Shown: positions 50,313-60,588 of the stretch, in pieces
Layout: every line of letters begins with the position of its first letter
How positions within the stretch are numbered: position 1 is the first letter of the stretch
DNA from: Litorilituus sp.
Lineage (GTDB): Bacteria; Pseudomonadota; Gammaproteobacteria; Enterobacterales; Alteromonadaceae
NCBI GenBank assembly: GCA_030754235.1
Contig: JASMAS010000060.1
Span: 1-64,000 of the forward strand
Direction of reading: 5' to 3'
Length of the DNA: 64,000 nt
Position numbers and translations under genes: made by a program
The notes under the pieces: generated by a model
Seen by the model: only the letters and a program-made list of their open reading frames with translations
What the model was told of the DNA's origin: nothing
The model's database searches: none

Positions 50313-50359
50313 ACAAACAACTTGCTTGGCTTTGTACATTAAAGCAAGTGGTTGTTTGT
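50313..50359 (-). terminator. Hairpin between lepA and lepB
   Basis: ACAAACAAC…CTTGCTT pairs with AAGCAAGTTGTTTGT (about 15 bp, two unpaired bases) and is followed on the minus strand by GATTGATTTTTTT. It resembles an intrinsic terminator inside the operon and may reduce read-through into lepB. Confidence 0.55.
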
Positions 50360-50371
50360 AACTTTTTATTA

Positions 50372-52162
50372 TTACTTCTCTAATTTTAGTACGGCTAAAA
50401 ACGCTTCTTGAGGTACTTCAACATTACCTACTTGCTTCATGCGCTTCTTACCTTCTTTTTGTTTTTGTAGAAGTTTCTTCTTACGACTGACATCACCGCC
50501 ATAACATTTTGCCGTGACATTCTTGCGCAACTGCTTAACGGTGGTACGAGCAATAACGTTATTGCCTATTGCTGCCTGGATAGCAATATCAAACATTTGA
50601 CGATGAATGAGTTCTTTTAACTTATCTACTAGCATTCTGCCGCGGGAAACTGAATTAGTTCTGTGAGTTATCATGGCTAGGGCATCTACTCTGTCGCCGT
50701 TAATCATGACATCAACGCGCACCATGTCAGCCGCTTCAAATCGTAAAAAATTATAATCAAGTGACGCATAGCCTCGACTGACAGATTTCAATTTATCAAA
50801 GAAATCCATCACTACTTCAGCCATTGGCAATTCATAAGTAACCGCCACTTGGTTGCCATGATAAATAAGATCTTTTTGCACGCCACGCTTTTCAATACAT
50901 AACGTAATAACACTACCTAAATATTCTTGCGGTACTAAAATGTTGGCTTGAACAATAGGCTCTCGAATTTCATTTATATTATTAATAGCAGGTAAGTCGG
51001 CAGGGTTATCAATGGATAAGACTTCGCCAGTAGTACAGGCAATTTCATAGTTTACCGTGGGTGCTGTGGTGATTAAGTCAAGATCATATTCACGGGCTAA
51101 ACGCTCCTGAATAATTTCCATGTGTAACATACCCAGGAAACCAATACGGAAACCAAACCCTAGTGCTGACGAGTTTTCTGGTTCAAAAAATAATGAGGCA
51201 TCATTGAGGCTAAGTTTATTTAACGCATCGCGGAAATTTTCATAATCATCTGAACTGATCGGAAAAATACCTGCGTAAACTTGTGGTTGCGCTTTTTTAA
51301 AACCTGCTAAAGGCGCCTCAGTTTCTTTTTTGCTAATCGTAATAGTATCACCTACTGGCGCACCATGAATTTCCTTAATCCCTGCAATGATAAAACCAAC
51401 TTCACCTGCTCGTAGCACACCAGTTTCGGTTTGTTTAGGGGTAAAAATACCTACTTTATCAATTTGGTGTACTTGCCCTGTCGACATAACCAACATTTTA
51501 TCACCACGTTTTACTTCACCGTTCATGATACGTACTAATGAGACAACGCCTTGATAATTATCAAACCAAGAATCAACGATTAACGCTTGTAAGTTAGCCT
51601 TAGGATCCCCCTGCGGCGCAGGTATATTTTCAACAATAGTCTCTAAAACATCATCAATGCCTATACCTGTTTTAGCTGAACAAGTGACAGCATCGGTCGC
51701 TTCAATACCAATAATGTGTTCTATTTCTTCGCAAACCCGTTCTGGATCTGCTTGTGGTAAATCAATTTTATTTAAAATGGGTAAAACTTCTAAGTCCATT
51801 TCAATGGCGGTATAACAATTAGCAACGGTTTGAGCTTCAACTCCCTGACCAGCATCAACTACTAATAAAGCTCCTTCACATGAAGCCAAAGAACGAGATA
51901 CTTCATAAGAAAAATCGACGTGGCCTGGCGTATCGATAAAGTTTAACTGGTAGGTTTCCCCATCTTGTGCTTTATAATCTAACGTCACACTTTGTGATTT
52001 AATGGTAATACCACGCTCGCGCTCTAAGTCCATAGAATCAAGCACTTGTGCTTCCATTTCACGATCTTGTAAACCACCACAATGCTGAATTAGGCGATCA
52101 GATAATGTTGATTTACCATGGTCAATATGGGCAATAATTGAAAAGTTACGTATGTTTTTCAT
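50372..52162 (-). CDS. lepA: Elongation factor 4 (LepA)
   Basis: Translational GTPase that acts on ribosomes, with a role in initiation or back-translocation. G1 [14 protein letters not shown]3 DTPGHVDF, G4 NKID; EF-G-like domains II and V and the LepA-specific C-terminal domain with the basic [20 protein letters not shown] end. The ATG at 52162 gives [16 protein letters not shown], the usual start; nine more codons back to a TTG are unlikely. First gene after the rse cluster. Confidence 0.98.
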   Translation of the reverse strand: MKNIRNFSIIAHIDHGKSTLSDRLIQHCGGLQDREMEAQVLDSMDLERERGITIKSQSVTLDYKAQDGETYQLNFIDTPGHVDFSYEVSRSLASCEGALLVVDAGQGVEAQTVANCYTAIEMDLEVLPILNKIDLPQADPERVCEEIEHIIGIEATDAVTCSAKTGIGIDDVLETIVENIPAPQGDPKANLQALIVDSWFDNYQGVVSLVRIMNGEVKRGDKMLVMSTGQVHQIDKVGIFTPKQTETGVLRAGEVGFIIAGIKEIHGAPVGDTITISKKETEAPLAGFKKAQPQVYAGIFPISSDDYENFRDALNKLSLNDASLFFEPENSSALGFGFRIGFLGMLHMEIIQERLAREYDLDLITTAPTVNYEIACTTGEVLSIDNPADLPAINNINEIREPIVQANILVPQEYLGSVITLCIEKRGVQKDLIYHGNQVAVTYELPMAEVVMDFFDKLKSVSRGYASLDYNFLRFEAADMVRVDVMINGDRVDALAMITHRTNSVSRGRMLVDKLKELIHRQMFDIAIQAAIGNNVIARTTVKQLRKNVTAKCYGGDVSRKKKLLQKQKEGKKRMKQVGNVEVPQEAFLAVLKLEK

Positions 52163-52262
52163 AAATGGAAGTTCGGATAAAGGTTTCAAATTCTAGAATG
52201 GCGTGATTTTAACGAATTTAGGGCGCTGGGGCTATCTTTTGTTCAGAATTTTGCTAAAAGCT

Positions 52263-52778
52263 CTAGTGCTTTTTAAAATTTTCATTTTTAATATCAAGGA
52301 AATTTGGCAACACGCGTAATATTTTAGGCTGTAATTTACTTTGCTGGCAGGCTTGGCTTTGCCAATATTTTGCGAGTCTATAACCTAAGTAACCACCGAA
52401 CATCCCCAACAATAACGCAAGAAGTTCATGCGACAGTATCCCGTTGAGTAGTAACCGTTGCCCTATGGCAGAAAATAAGATTAAGCCCAGTATTGGCAAT
52501 AAATATACTTGCCATGCGCTTTGCAGTAACCCTGCTTCGGGTAACGTTAACATAACACAATCACCGACTTGAATAGTTTGATTTTTTTCTAACAAATTTA
52601 ATGACTCTGGATAAGGTAACGTAAGCGATAATTTTTTATGAGGAATGGCTTTAGCTACTTGTCCACTGGCACAGGTAGCGGCTTGTGAGCAAGTGTTACA
52701 AGTCGATTTCACTTGGCTCACAACCGTTATATCATGATCACTTATATCAACAACTTCAGCTAACTCTTCCACTATCAA
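52263..52778 (-). CDS. rseC: SoxR-reducing / sigma-E regulatory protein RseC
   Basis: A 171-residue inner membrane protein of the RseC/MucC family. A cytoplasmic Cys cluster, CNTCSQAATCASG, precedes two membrane helices (YLLPILGLILFSAIG and LLALLLGMFGGYLGYRL). E. coli RseC helps the Rsx complex reset SoxR and has a mild effect on sigma-E. Fourth gene of the rpoE operon. Confidence 0.9.
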   Translation of the reverse strand: MIVEELAEVVDISDHDITVVSQVKSTCNTCSQAATCASGQVAKAIPHKKLSLTLPYPESLNLLEKNQTIQVGDCVMLTLPEAGLLQSAWQVYLLPILGLILFSAIGQRLLLNGILSHELLALLLGMFGGYLGYRLAKYWQSQACQQSKLQPKILRVLPNFLDIKNENFKKH

Positions 52779-52795
52779 TGCTCGCTCGCGTACTA

Positions 52796-53818
52796 TTAAT
52801 TTATCGTAGTTTGAGTAAAGCTCAATGAATTGACAATTTTTTTTGCGCTGCTCAATGGTATTTTACCAACCACGCTTACTTCAATATTATTTTCAACGTT
52901 ATTTAACACAATTGTTGCTCCATCTTGTGCATACTCAATTGGTCGTTGCTTTTCTTGGCTAGGGTTTACGTAAACTGAGATATCAATCAATCCATCATTA
53001 AATAACATAAATTCAACGGCCTGCTTAGAGTTCGTTATTCTGTGCCTGTCTGATTTTACTTCTTTAAAACCCCGAGGCAGCCAGTTAACTTGCCATGCTA
53101 GTTGTGTATTATCATCCTTTGCAGAAAGTTCGATAACTTTAGGTAAGTCAGTTACCGAAAGCTGTTTTAAATTTTCTGAGGCATTGTCACTGATTTCTAA
53201 ATGGGTAAATTGTATTTGCTCTAATAACTGACCTTTTCTAGTCACTACTGCAAGCTTTAACAGTAAACCACTGTCTTTATCTAACCATAGCCAATATCCA
53301 TATCGATGAGTATCTTTAGGCACAATACGAATTAACTGTGCAGCTCTTCCCAACACACGACTTTTCCCAACTGACACAAAATGATAATTATCATGTAAGA
53401 CACTAACATCTCTACCTAAAACAGCAGGGATAGGCCCGCTAATTTGTGCTGAAGTTATAGAGTATGGCGCATATTCAGGTTCAATATAACTCACCGTATT
53501 ACCGACCCGTAAAATGTCTCGACGAGGACCATTAAGTAAAGCAAGAATTTCCAATTCAATTTTTGCTTCTGAGTTATTTTCACCTTCACTTTTCACATCA
53601 ACCACGCCATGTAGCCAATGATAAGGCTCTGCCTGATTATTTTTAACCACAACAAACGAGGTATTAAAGTTCAATTGACGCAATGATTTTGAAAGGCGCT
53701 CTAAAGATGCTTTTGCTTGCTCAGCATCAGAGGCACACGCAGAAAAGTTAATTGCAACGCTGAAAAAACAAAATAAAAAAGATAATGCAAAGGGTAATTT
53801 AAAAGGTAAGATCTTCAT
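52796..53818 (-). CDS. rseB: Sigma-E negative regulator RseB
   Basis: Periplasmic protein that binds the RseA tail and shields it from DegS; it also senses lipopolysaccharide intermediates. Signal peptide at residues 1-29 (…INFSACASDAEQA). The LolA-like N-terminal domain has HWLHGVVDVKSEG and GYWLWLDKDSGLLLKL; the C-terminal domain starts near WLPRGFKEV. 340 residues. Between rseA and rseC. Confidence 0.95.
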   Translation of the reverse strand: MKILPFKLPFALSFLFCFFSVAINFSACASDAEQAKASLERLSKSLRQLNFNTSFVVVKNNQAEPYHWLHGVVDVKSEGENNSEAKIELEILALLNGPRRDILRVGNTVSYIEPEYAPYSITSAQISGPIPAVLGRDVSVLHDNYHFVSVGKSRVLGRAAQLIRIVPKDTHRYGYWLWLDKDSGLLLKLAVVTRKGQLLEQIQFTHLEISDNASENLKQLSVTDLPKVIELSAKDDNTQLAWQVNWLPRGFKEVKSDRHRITNSKQAVEFMLFNDGLIDISVYVNPSQEKQRPIEYAQDGATIVLNNVENNIEVSVVGKIPLSSAKKIVNSLSFTQTTIN

Positions 53819-53920
53819 GTGTTCTCAAAAGTAAATGACAGCTTGCGCCACATAGATAGTGAATAAAACAATTATTCACTATCTATTGACTATTTACTAG
53901 CTATGTTTATACATGGGTTA

Positions 53921-54544
53921 TTATTTTGTTGATGTTGAAATTGCTTCTTTTTCAACTTTAGTGGCTTTAACGGCACTTAATTTAACTTGTTGTTGGTGAT
54001 CTGATAGCAAAGCTTGAAAGCGTCGTTGTTGTTTAATTCTTTGCTCCAGTACAGCTTGCTTTTGTTGTGATTGAGAGTTTTGAGAATAATTAAAACTAAC
54101 AGGGTTTGCAAAACCTGCTAAAGGTTTAGTTTGAACAACTTGGCTTGGTGTAATCACTTCGCCAGTATCTGCTGTATTTTGTTGTACGCCAATAATCATT
54201 AGGCCTGCAGCAGAGGCCGCAATAGCTAACTGACCTACAGGTTTAATTAGTTGTACTATTTTAGCCTTGATAGCATTTTGCTCTTTGAACACTTTGCTTG
54301 AAGCGATAGGTGCCAATATACTTGGTTCATCAGCAATGGCTTCTGCAATTTGTGAAGATAAGTCTAATTGCAATGCTGATGAAACTTCATCACGGATGAC
54401 ATCACCAATAAGGTGGTATTGCTGCCATGTTGTTGATAAGTGTTCATCATCGAGTATCTCATCAATCACTTGTTCTGTCTCTTGAGCAGAATCATGATAA
54501 TTATCAACTAGTGATGATATTGCCTCAAACTTAATTTCACTCAT
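53921..54544 (-). CDS. rseA: Anti-sigma-E factor RseA
   Basis: Inner membrane protein that holds RpoE inactive until DegS and RseP cleave it. The cytoplasmic N-terminal domain (1-90) contains EAISSLVDNYHDSAQETEQV and WQQYHLIGDVIRDE; a single helix at about 102-121 follows; the periplasmic part is Gln-rich. 207 residues. Directly downstream of rpoE. Confidence 0.95.
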   Translation of the reverse strand: MSEIKFEAISSLVDNYHDSAQETEQVIDEILDDEHLSTTWQQYHLIGDVIRDEVSSALQLDLSSQIAEAIADEPSILAPIASSKVFKEQNAIKAKIVQLIKPVGQLAIAASAAGLMIIGVQQNTADTGEVITPSQVVQTKPLAGFANPVSFNYSQNSQSQQKQAVLEQRIKQQRRFQALLSDHQQQVKLSAVKATKVEKEAISTSTK

Positions 54545-54632
54545 ACATTAACCTTCAAACTCACAATAAATAATTTAATAATACTAATACCCATATTGAT
54601 AATAATGTCTTTTTACTCAACTTTTATCTTAC

Positions 54633-55208
54633 CTATTTGAGCAAAGGAGCTATTTTTTTATCGATAGCATCACGCGCCCTAAATATGCGAGAGCGCACAG
54701 TGCCAACAGGGCACTCCATAACAGTCGCTATTTCTTCATAACTTAAACCTTCTATTTCTCGAAAGTTTATAGCAATACGCAAATCATCCGGTAATTGCTC
54801 AATTGTTTTAAAGATAACAGCTTTAATTTCTTCCGTGAGTAAAACTTTTTCAGGTGAAGCACTTTCTCTTAACGCCTCTCCACCGTCATAAAATTCAGCA
54901 TCTTCTACTTCAACATCATTGCTTGGGGGTTTTCTGCCAAGCGCTACACTGTGATTTTTTGCACAGTTAACCGCAATACGGTATAACCAAGTGTAAAATG
55001 CACTTTCGCCTCTAAAGTTAGGTAAAGCACGATAAGCTTTGATAAAAGCTTCCTGCACTATATCTGGCACATCACTGTTATTGCTCACATATCGTGACAC
55101 TAAATTAGCCACTTTATGCTGATATTTTGTTACCAACAGGTTAAAGGCGTTTTTATCGCCTTTTTGTACCCGTTCAACCAATACTTGGTCGACGTTCTGT
55201 TCGCTCAT
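54633..55208 (-). CDS. rpoE: RNA polymerase sigma-E factor RpoE
   Basis: ECF sigma factor for envelope stress. The 191-residue product from the ATG at 55208 ([26 protein letters not shown]) matches E. coli RpoE in length and start; the frame also has an ATG three codons upstream (55217), nearer to AGGAG. Region 2 ([35 protein letters not shown]) and region 4 ([35 protein letters not shown]) are complete. Its own promoter is of the sigma-E type, and so are those of the two small-RNA units at 17767-17998. Confidence 0.98.
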   Translation of the reverse strand: MSEQNVDQVLVERVQKGDKNAFNLLVTKYQHKVANLVSRYVSNNSDVPDIVQEAFIKAYRALPNFRGESAFYTWLYRIAVNCAKNHSVALGRKPPSNDVEVEDAEFYDGGEALRESASPEKVLLTEEIKAVIFKTIEQLPDDLRIAINFREIEGLSYEEIATVMECPVGTVRSRIFRARDAIDKKIAPLLK

Positions 55209-55294
55209 TTGAGCCATATCTCCTACTGCTACCACCAAGTAATATGGGGGATAAAAATCACTTTCTACATTTGGCTCATAACAAACGCATCAAT

Positions 55295-55321
55295 TAAGAC
55301 TATAGCTTTTAAAAAAAGTTC
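55295..55321 (-). promoter_or_regulatory. Sigma-E autoregulatory promoter of rpoE
   Basis: On the minus strand GAACTT (55321-55316), a 16-bp spacer and TCTTA (55299-55295), about 85 bp upstream of the rpoE start. This fits the RpoE consensus and the known autoregulation of rpoE. Confidence 0.75.
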
Positions 55322-55396
55322 TCTTTTATTTTACTTTTTTTCAACTTTAGACTTAATACTGCTTCCAAGCACTAGTTTAAATTATCTCAATACCTA

Positions 55397-55402
55397 TATA
55401 AT
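55397..55402 (+). promoter_or_regulatory. Possible nadB -10 element
   Basis: A perfect TATAAT about 31 bp before nadB; no recognisable -35 at the proper distance, so only the -10 is claimed. Confidence 0.35.
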
Positions 55403-55433
55403 ACCTGAAAAACAACCCAAAAAATCATTTTTT

Positions 55434-57035
55434 ATGAATCATCAAAATAACTGTGACGTGTTAATCATTGGTAGTGGCGCCGCAGGTTTAACGCTCGCGC
55501 TGCATTTAGCTAAAAATGCCGATGTCGTCATTTTAAGTAAAGGCCCTGTTAATGAAGGCTCTACATTTTATGCTCAAGGCGGTATAGCGGCAGTATTTGA
55601 TGAAAACGACAGCATTGAAGCCCATGTAAAAGACACCCTAATTGCAGGTGCCGGGTTATGTGATGAATCGGCAGTGCAATATACCGCTGAAAATGCCAAA
55701 TCCTGCCTAAACTGGTTAATTGACCAAGGAGTGGCATTTGACGAAGAGGAGTCTTCTCAAGGCAAGGTGAAATATCACCTAACCCGTGAGGGCGGTCACA
55801 GTCACAGACGAATATTACATGCTGCCGACGCCACAGGTAAAGTGATTCAAACTACCTTAGCCCAACGTGTTAAAGAGCATTCTCGCATTAGAGTGTTTGA
55901 GCGCTATAACGCCATCGACCTTATTTGCCAAACAGATACAGTGTCAAGCCAAAGCAAACAATGTATTGGAGCTTATATATGGAATAGAAACAGTGAAAAA
56001 GTTGAAAGCATCTATGCCCAAAAAACTATTTTAGCTACTGGCGGTGCGAGTAAAGTTTACCAATACACCTCAAACCCTGATGTTGCTAGCGGTGATGGCA
56101 TTGCCATGGCATGGCGCGCAGGATGTCGTGTAGCAAATATGGAGTTTAATCAATTCCACCCTACTTGTTTATTTCATCCAGATGCGGGTAATTTTCTATT
56201 AACAGAAGCACTCAGGGGCGAAGGGGCGAAGTTAAGACGCCCTGATGGTAGTCGCTTTATGCCCTCCTTCGATAAACGAGCTGAATTAGCTCCGCGTGAC
56301 ATTGTTGCTAGAGCAATTGATTATGAAATGAAGCGCTTAGGCGTTGACTGCATGTACCTCGATATCAGCCATAAGCCAAGCGATTTTATAAAACAACATT
56401 TTCCTACTATTTATCAACGAACAAAAGCACTGGGTATTGATATTACCAAACAACCTATACCTGTTGTACCTGCAGCCCACTATACCTGTGGTGGAGTAAT
56501 GATAGATCAACATGGTCAAACAGATATTGCTCAACTTTATGCCATCGGTGAAATGTCATACACGGGTTTACATGGCGCCAACCGCTTAGCAAGCAATTCA
56601 TTATTGGAGTGTTTAGTTTTCGCCCGCGCTGCGGCATTAGAAATAAGTCATTCATTAATACTAAACAACAGTTTTCCAATACTGCCTCGATGGGATGAAA
56701 GCCGCGTAACAGATTCAGATGAAGAAGTTGTCATTCAGCATAATTGGCATGAACTGCGACTATTTATGTGGGATTATGTCGGCATTGTTAGAACAACCAA
56801 ACGCCTTGAGCGCGCTTTACATCGCGTTGAACTGTTACAGCAAGAAATTCAAGATTATTATCAAAACTTTAAAGTGAGTAATAACTTACTTGAGCTGAGA
56901 AACTTAGTGCAGGTTGCAGAATTAATTATTCGCTGTGCCATGGAAAGAAAAGAAAGTAGAGGTTTACATTATACTCTAGATTTTCCTGACACATTGGCAG
57001 AAACAAAACCAACAATACTTAAGCCTGAGCATTAA
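55434..57035 (+). CDS. nadB: L-aspartate oxidase
   Basis: FAD enzyme that oxidises L-aspartate to iminoaspartate, the first step of NAD synthesis. The N-terminal dinucleotide fold is [41 protein letters not shown] and the [20 protein letters not shown] block are typical. 533 residues from the ATG at 55434. The open frame runs 106 codons further upstream into rpoE on the other strand, which is rejected. Divergent from rpoE, as in E. coli. Confidence 0.98.
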   Translation: MNHQNNCDVLIIGSGAAGLTLALHLAKNADVVILSKGPVNEGSTFYAQGGIAAVFDENDSIEAHVKDTLIAGAGLCDESAVQYTAENAKSCLNWLIDQGVAFDEEESSQGKVKYHLTREGGHSHRRILHAADATGKVIQTTLAQRVKEHSRIRVFERYNAIDLICQTDTVSSQSKQCIGAYIWNRNSEKVESIYAQKTILATGGASKVYQYTSNPDVASGDGIAMAWRAGCRVANMEFNQFHPTCLFHPDAGNFLLTEALRGEGAKLRRPDGSRFMPSFDKRAELAPRDIVARAIDYEMKRLGVDCMYLDISHKPSDFIKQHFPTIYQRTKALGIDITKQPIPVVPAAHYTCGGVMIDQHGQTDIAQLYAIGEMSYTGLHGANRLASNSLLECLVFARAAALEISHSLILNNSFPILPRWDESRVTDSDEEVVIQHNWHELRLFMWDYVGIVRTTKRLERALHRVELLQQEIQDYYQNFKVSNNLLELRNLVQVAELIIRCAMERKESRGLHYTLDFPDTLAETKPTILKPEH

Positions 57036-57546
57036 TATACGCAAGCACCGCTGATAAACGTGAAAAATCTTGTTCAGTTAAACTATCTTTAAAAATAAAC
57101 AAATGTTTATGTTGACAAACATTCAATGATTTTATCGGTGAAGATCTAAGAAAAAATAACCAACAGCCAAAAAAACTCAATCGACTACTTCCCTGTAATT
57201 GATAATGTTTGTTACCGTCAAAAGTACATACACCTTGGTTTGTTATTTCAAAATGATAAAGCAAAGATTTATCCTTAACTAACACAGGTCGGTTATGCTT
57301 TTGAGCTGAATACAAAATGCCAAGTAGCAGAGTAGTTATTACCGCATGGACTAAAGCAAGTTGATAAGCATAGCTAAAATAAAGTAGCAATAAAGAGACT
57401 ATTAGCTGCGAAATAGCAATATAAATGAGTGGCTTATAATACGACTTATAAACCTTAACATTAAACTTTGACGCGATTGAGAATAAATTGCACCATGGCG
57501 TTAAGTTCTGTGTCTTCACAAGTTTTATGCCCCATAAACCAAGCAA
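57019..57546 (-). CDS. cptA: CptA/YgfX-like membrane protein
   Basis: Partner of SdhE in the ygfYX pair; inner membrane protein of uncertain role (reported as antitoxin target, cytoskeleton inhibitor or motility factor in different hosts). Two close hydrophobic helices ([19 protein letters not shown] and [16 protein letters not shown]) and a soluble C-terminal part with [12 protein letters not shown]. The start is uncertain: the first ATG in frame lies 86 bp inside sdhE, with a GTG nine codons later; the ATG formed at the sdhE stop is out of frame. Overlaps the end of convergent nadB by 17 bp. Confidence 0.75.
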   Translation of the reverse strand: MLGLWGIKLVKTQNLTPWCNLFSIASKFNVKVYKSYYKPLIYIAISQLIVSLLLLYFSYAYQLALVHAVITTLLLGILYSAQKHNRPVLVKDKSLLYHFEITNQGVCTFDGNKHYQLQGSSRLSFFGCWLFFLRSSPIKSLNVCQHKHLFIFKDSLTEQDFSRLSAVLAYINAQA

Positions 57547-57763
57547 ATAAGTCAGGGTCTTGCTCTGTTAATAACCGTTCAAAAATTCGCTTATCTTTCT
57601 CTGGCAAATCATCATAAGCTTCATCGACAAAGGGAACAAAAAGTACATCGAGCTCTAACATACCACGGCGACATGCCCATTTTAGTCGAGCCTTATTTAC
57701 TGGTTGAGAACTAACTGACTGAGAAGTAGCTGAATCTAATTGTGAATGCTCTGTTGACGACAT
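57461..57763 (-). CDS. sdhE: FAD assembly factor SdhE
   Basis: Small protein that promotes covalent attachment of FAD to succinate dehydrogenase. The RRGMLELDVLFVPFV motif, with the RGxxE essential for flavinylation, is at about residues 33-47. At 100 residues it has a roughly 20-residue Ser/Gln-rich N-terminal extension over the usual length, so an internal start is possible. Divergent from ygfZ. Confidence 0.93.
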   Translation of the reverse strand: MSSTEHSQLDSATSQSVSSQPVNKARLKWACRRGMLELDVLFVPFVDEAYDDLPEKDKRIFERLLTEQDPDLFAWFMGHKTCEDTELNAMVQFILNRVKV

Positions 57764-57909
57764 ATCAAATTACCTAATAATAAAGTTAGTGCTATTCTAA
57801 CAATAACACCAGTTTACTCGCTAATTTATTTCGAGTTTTTTATGACTAAACTTGAATTTAATCACTTTGACCATATTTCAGTGTAATCATTCAACCAATC
57901 ATTTTTATT

Positions 57910-58887
57910 ATGCCGTTAACTATTGCGCAGAATTTACCTGCTATTGAACAGCTAAATAACACATACCTAATTAGCATTGACAGCTATAGTGCTATTTCTT
58001 TGCACGGTGAAGAGCAAAGTAAATACTTACAAGGCCAAGTCACTTGTGACGTAAATGATGCCACACAAAACAATTTACTTGTTGGTGCACACTGCAACGC
58101 AAAAGGTAAAGTATTTGGTGTCTTTCGCTTAATTAACCGTGATAATTCGCACTTGCTAATTCAACCTAACGCCAGTATTAAAGACTCACTTACAGAATTA
58201 ACAAAGTTTGGCATTTTTGCCAAAGTTACCATAGAACAAGCAAGTAACTTAAGTTTTTATGCCCTAGCAGGTAAACAAGCAAGTACTATTTTACAAGAAG
58301 TATTTGACCAAGTACCCGATAGTTTAACACCGGTTGTTCATGCGGGAAGTACAACCATTGCCTATATTGCAGGAAAACAAACTCGCTATATATTAATTGA
58401 TGAAAGCAACACCTTAAATGAAAAGCTTAGTCAATTATCATTGACTTGCTATAGTGAAAAAGTATGGAATCTATTAGAAATAGTCGAAGGTTTTGTACAA
58501 TTAAATCAAAATTCTAGTGGTGAATATGTGCCACAAATGCTTAACTTGCAAGCGATTAACGGCATAAGTTTTACCAAAGGCTGTTATTTAGGGCAAGAAA
58601 CTGTCGCTCGCATGCAATATTTAGGGAAAAATAAACGTGCATTATTTTCATTAACAACAGACACTGAAACGCCTTTATCAGCAGATGAGAGTATTGAAAT
58701 AAAGTTAGGTGACAATTGGCGCAAAGCGGGTGACTTATTAACCTCATACCAAGCAGACAACGGTCATTGTTACCTACAAGCAGTCCTTAGCAGCGAGTTA
58801 ACTGAACAAACACAATTAAGATTAAAATCACAGCCTGATGCTCAGGTAGTTATTCAAGCATTACCTTATTCGTTAGACCGCGAATAA
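57910..58887 (+). CDS. ygfZ: tRNA-modifying / Fe-S repair protein YgfZ
   Basis: Folate-binding protein related to GcvT that helps maintain some Fe-S enzymes such as MiaB. The signature KGCYLGQETVARMQYLG, with the essential Cys, is at about residue 223. 325 residues. Head-to-head with sdhE/cptA, the usual gammaproteobacterial arrangement; slyD follows after 25 bp. Confidence 0.95.
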   Translation: MPLTIAQNLPAIEQLNNTYLISIDSYSAISLHGEEQSKYLQGQVTCDVNDATQNNLLVGAHCNAKGKVFGVFRLINRDNSHLLIQPNASIKDSLTELTKFGIFAKVTIEQASNLSFYALAGKQASTILQEVFDQVPDSLTPVVHAGSTTIAYIAGKQTRYILIDESNTLNEKLSQLSLTCYSEKVWNLLEIVEGFVQLNQNSSGEYVPQMLNLQAINGISFTKGCYLGQETVARMQYLGKNKRALFSLTTDTETPLSADESIEIKLGDNWRKAGDLLTSYQADNGHCYLQAVLSSELTEQTQLRLKSQPDAQVVIQALPYSLDRE

Positions 58888-58912
58888 ACTTTAGATAAAT
58901 TAGGAACCCCAT

Positions 58913-59470
58913 ATGAAAATTAGTAAAAACTCTGTAGTCGTTATGCATTATGCCGTATCTGATAGTGAAGGCACGCTGATTGATAGCTCTTATGATCACA
59001 AGCCTATGTCGATTATTCAAGGCACTGGCTATTTAATTCCAGGTTTAGAAGATGCGCTTATTAACCATAAAACAGGCGACAAATTTGAAGTTAGCGTTCC
59101 TTGTCAGCAAGCATATGGTGAACGTCATGATGATTATGTACAAACGGTGCCCAAAGAATTATTACAAGGTGTTGAAGAGTTAGCGGTAGGTACGCAACTA
59201 CGCGCCTCCACTGACGAAGGTGAGCAAACTGTGATTGTAATTGAGGTTACTGATGATGAAGTAACTGTTGACGGCAATCATCCTCTATCTGGTATTGATC
59301 TTAGTTTTGATGTCGAAATATTAGAAGTGCGCGAAGCCACTGAAGAAGAACTTGCACATGGCCATATCCATAGTGAATCAGACTCATGTTGTGGCGGTGG
59401 TGATCACAGCCATGAACAAGATAAAAAGAAAGATGGCTGCTGTGGTGGTGGAGGTTGCGGCTCTCACTAA
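58913..59470 (+). CDS. slyD: FKBP-type peptidyl-prolyl isomerase SlyD
   Basis: Proline isomerase and chaperone that also supplies nickel to hydrogenase. FKBP domain with inserted flap (VMHYAVSDSEGTLIDSSYDHKP, GLEDALINHKTGDKFEVSVP) and a metal-binding C-terminus rich in His and Cys: HGHIHSESDSCCGGGDHSH and GCCGGGGCGSH (about 148-185). 185 residues. Start ATG behind AGGAAC. Confidence 0.95.
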   Translation: MKISKNSVVVMHYAVSDSEGTLIDSSYDHKPMSIIQGTGYLIPGLEDALINHKTGDKFEVSVPCQQAYGERHDDYVQTVPKELLQGVEELAVGTQLRASTDEGEQTVIVIEVTDDEVTVDGNHPLSGIDLSFDVEILEVREATEEELAHGHIHSESDSCCGGGDHSHEQDKKKDGCCGGGGCGSH

Positions 59471-59493
59471 TCCTGCTCAGTAAATGACATATC

Positions 59494-59528
59494 AGTTACG
59501 AGTTTTTTCAACAAAGACACTCGTAACT
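59494..59528 (+). repeat. 10-bp inverted repeat after slyD
   Basis: AGTTACGAGT / ACTCGTAACT with a 15-nt loop that contains six T. No T-run follows the second arm on the + strand, so it is a hairpin of uncertain function between slyD and the small membrane protein gene. Confidence 0.4.
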
Positions 59529-59536
59529 CATTAATA

Positions 59537-59842
59537 ATGAGTACATCTTTTACCTATCTAAAATCGATTAAAAACATGAATAACAGTGTAATCTCAAAAT
59601 TTTCCGGTGTTTTTGTCAGCTTGTTTATTATTTGGTTAATTAACGAACTCACTGTAGTAGATTATTGTTTAGAACAAGGTGGTAAGTTTGAATACCGCAC
59701 AGGAACATGTTTACTTGAAAATGGAGTAGTCTACAGTTCAGCAAATGAAGTACCTCTGATTATCTTATATGTTTTTATCGGTTTTTTTGTTACCTTTTTT
59801 GTTTCCAAGCTTCTCAACAAATTAGTTAAATTAGATAATTAA
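59537..59842 (+). CDS. Small two-helix membrane protein, unknown
   Basis: A 101-residue product I do not recognise. Two hydrophobic helices (FSGVFVSLFIIWLINEL and PLIILYVFIGFFVTFFV) flank a loop with two Cys (DYCLEQGG, GTCLLENG) that could form a periplasmic disulphide. The upstream ATG (59537) lacks a clear ribosome site; an ATG at codon 14 (59576, MNNSVISKF) is an alternative. It lies between slyD and yajQ without a clear promoter. The coding assignment rests on the sensible membrane topology. Confidence 0.5.
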   Translation: MSTSFTYLKSIKNMNNSVISKFSGVFVSLFIIWLINELTVVDYCLEQGGKFEYRTGTCLLENGVVYSSANEVPLIILYVFIGFFVTFFVSKLLNKLVKLDN

Positions 59843-59969
59843 GCTGGATTATGTTGCTGTCAATAGTTACCGAAATGAATTATACACGTTTCGGTAAAAA
59901 TAGAGATAAACGCTTATCCTTAAAAGTTAACCGCTTACCTCGAAGAATTAAACAAGATAATGAGTAACA

Positions 59970-60452
59970 TTAGTCTTTAAAGTTAGTGAACTGAAAAGTC
60001 TGCTCTAATTCCGCTTCGCGTACTGCACGCATTACTGCCTGTAATTCATCACGCTTTTTTCCAGTAACACGAACTTGCTCCCCCTGAATAGCCGCTTGCA
60101 CTTTAAACTTTTCAGCTTTGATCAATTTCACCACTTTTTTGGCGACATCTTGTTCAATCCCCTCTTTAAAGGTTACTTGTTGACTCCAGCTCTTTCCACT
60201 TGCTGAAGCTGAGCCTAAAGTCATCGCTTTAGCATCAACTTGACGTTTAGTTAATTGACTGCGCAACATATCACTAAGTTGTTTTAATTGATAATCTCCT
60301 TCCGCTTTTATAGTTACTGCTGGTTTATTCCATTCAAAACTTGCTTCAATACCACGAAAATCAAAACGATTTTTTAACTCTCGATTTGCATTTTCAACAG
60401 CATTTCGTACTTCTTCGATATTAATTTCAGATACTATATCCATTGAGGGCAT
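59970..60452 (-). CDS. yajQ: YajQ family nucleotide-binding protein
   Basis: A 160-residue DUF520 protein with two ferredoxin-like halves ([55 protein letters not shown]). Family members bind cyclic di-GMP or RNA in several bacteria. Monocistronic, convergent with the small membrane protein gene. The product normally begins MPSMDIVSE or MDIVSE. Confidence 0.95.
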   Translation of the reverse strand: MPSMDIVSEINIEEVRNAVENANRELKNRFDFRGIEASFEWNKPAVTIKAEGDYQLKQLSDMLRSQLTKRQVDAKAMTLGSASASGKSWSQQVTFKEGIEQDVAKKVVKLIKAEKFKVQAAIQGEQVRVTGKKRDELQAVMRAVREAELEQTFQFTNFKD

Positions 60453-60588
60453 AACTATTCTCTTTATATTTAAAATTTACTTAACTGCTATTATACCCTT
60501 GAGATAGCCTCAAACAAGTAAGCTTTTATTTCCTAAAGAGTAATCCATGTTATCATCATCATACCTTAGCTAAATTTAAGCCTTATTT

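Noticed and set aside
55116-55433. N-terminal extension of nadB
   Set aside because: Would overlap rpoE on the opposite strand; the family start [15 protein letters not shown] fits the ATG at 55434.
59867-59897. 9-bp inverted repeat TTACCGAAA / TTTCGGTAA between the small membrane protein gene and yajQ
   Set aside because: Possible weak hairpin between convergent genes, but with no T-run and a 13-nt loop it does not support a specific call.
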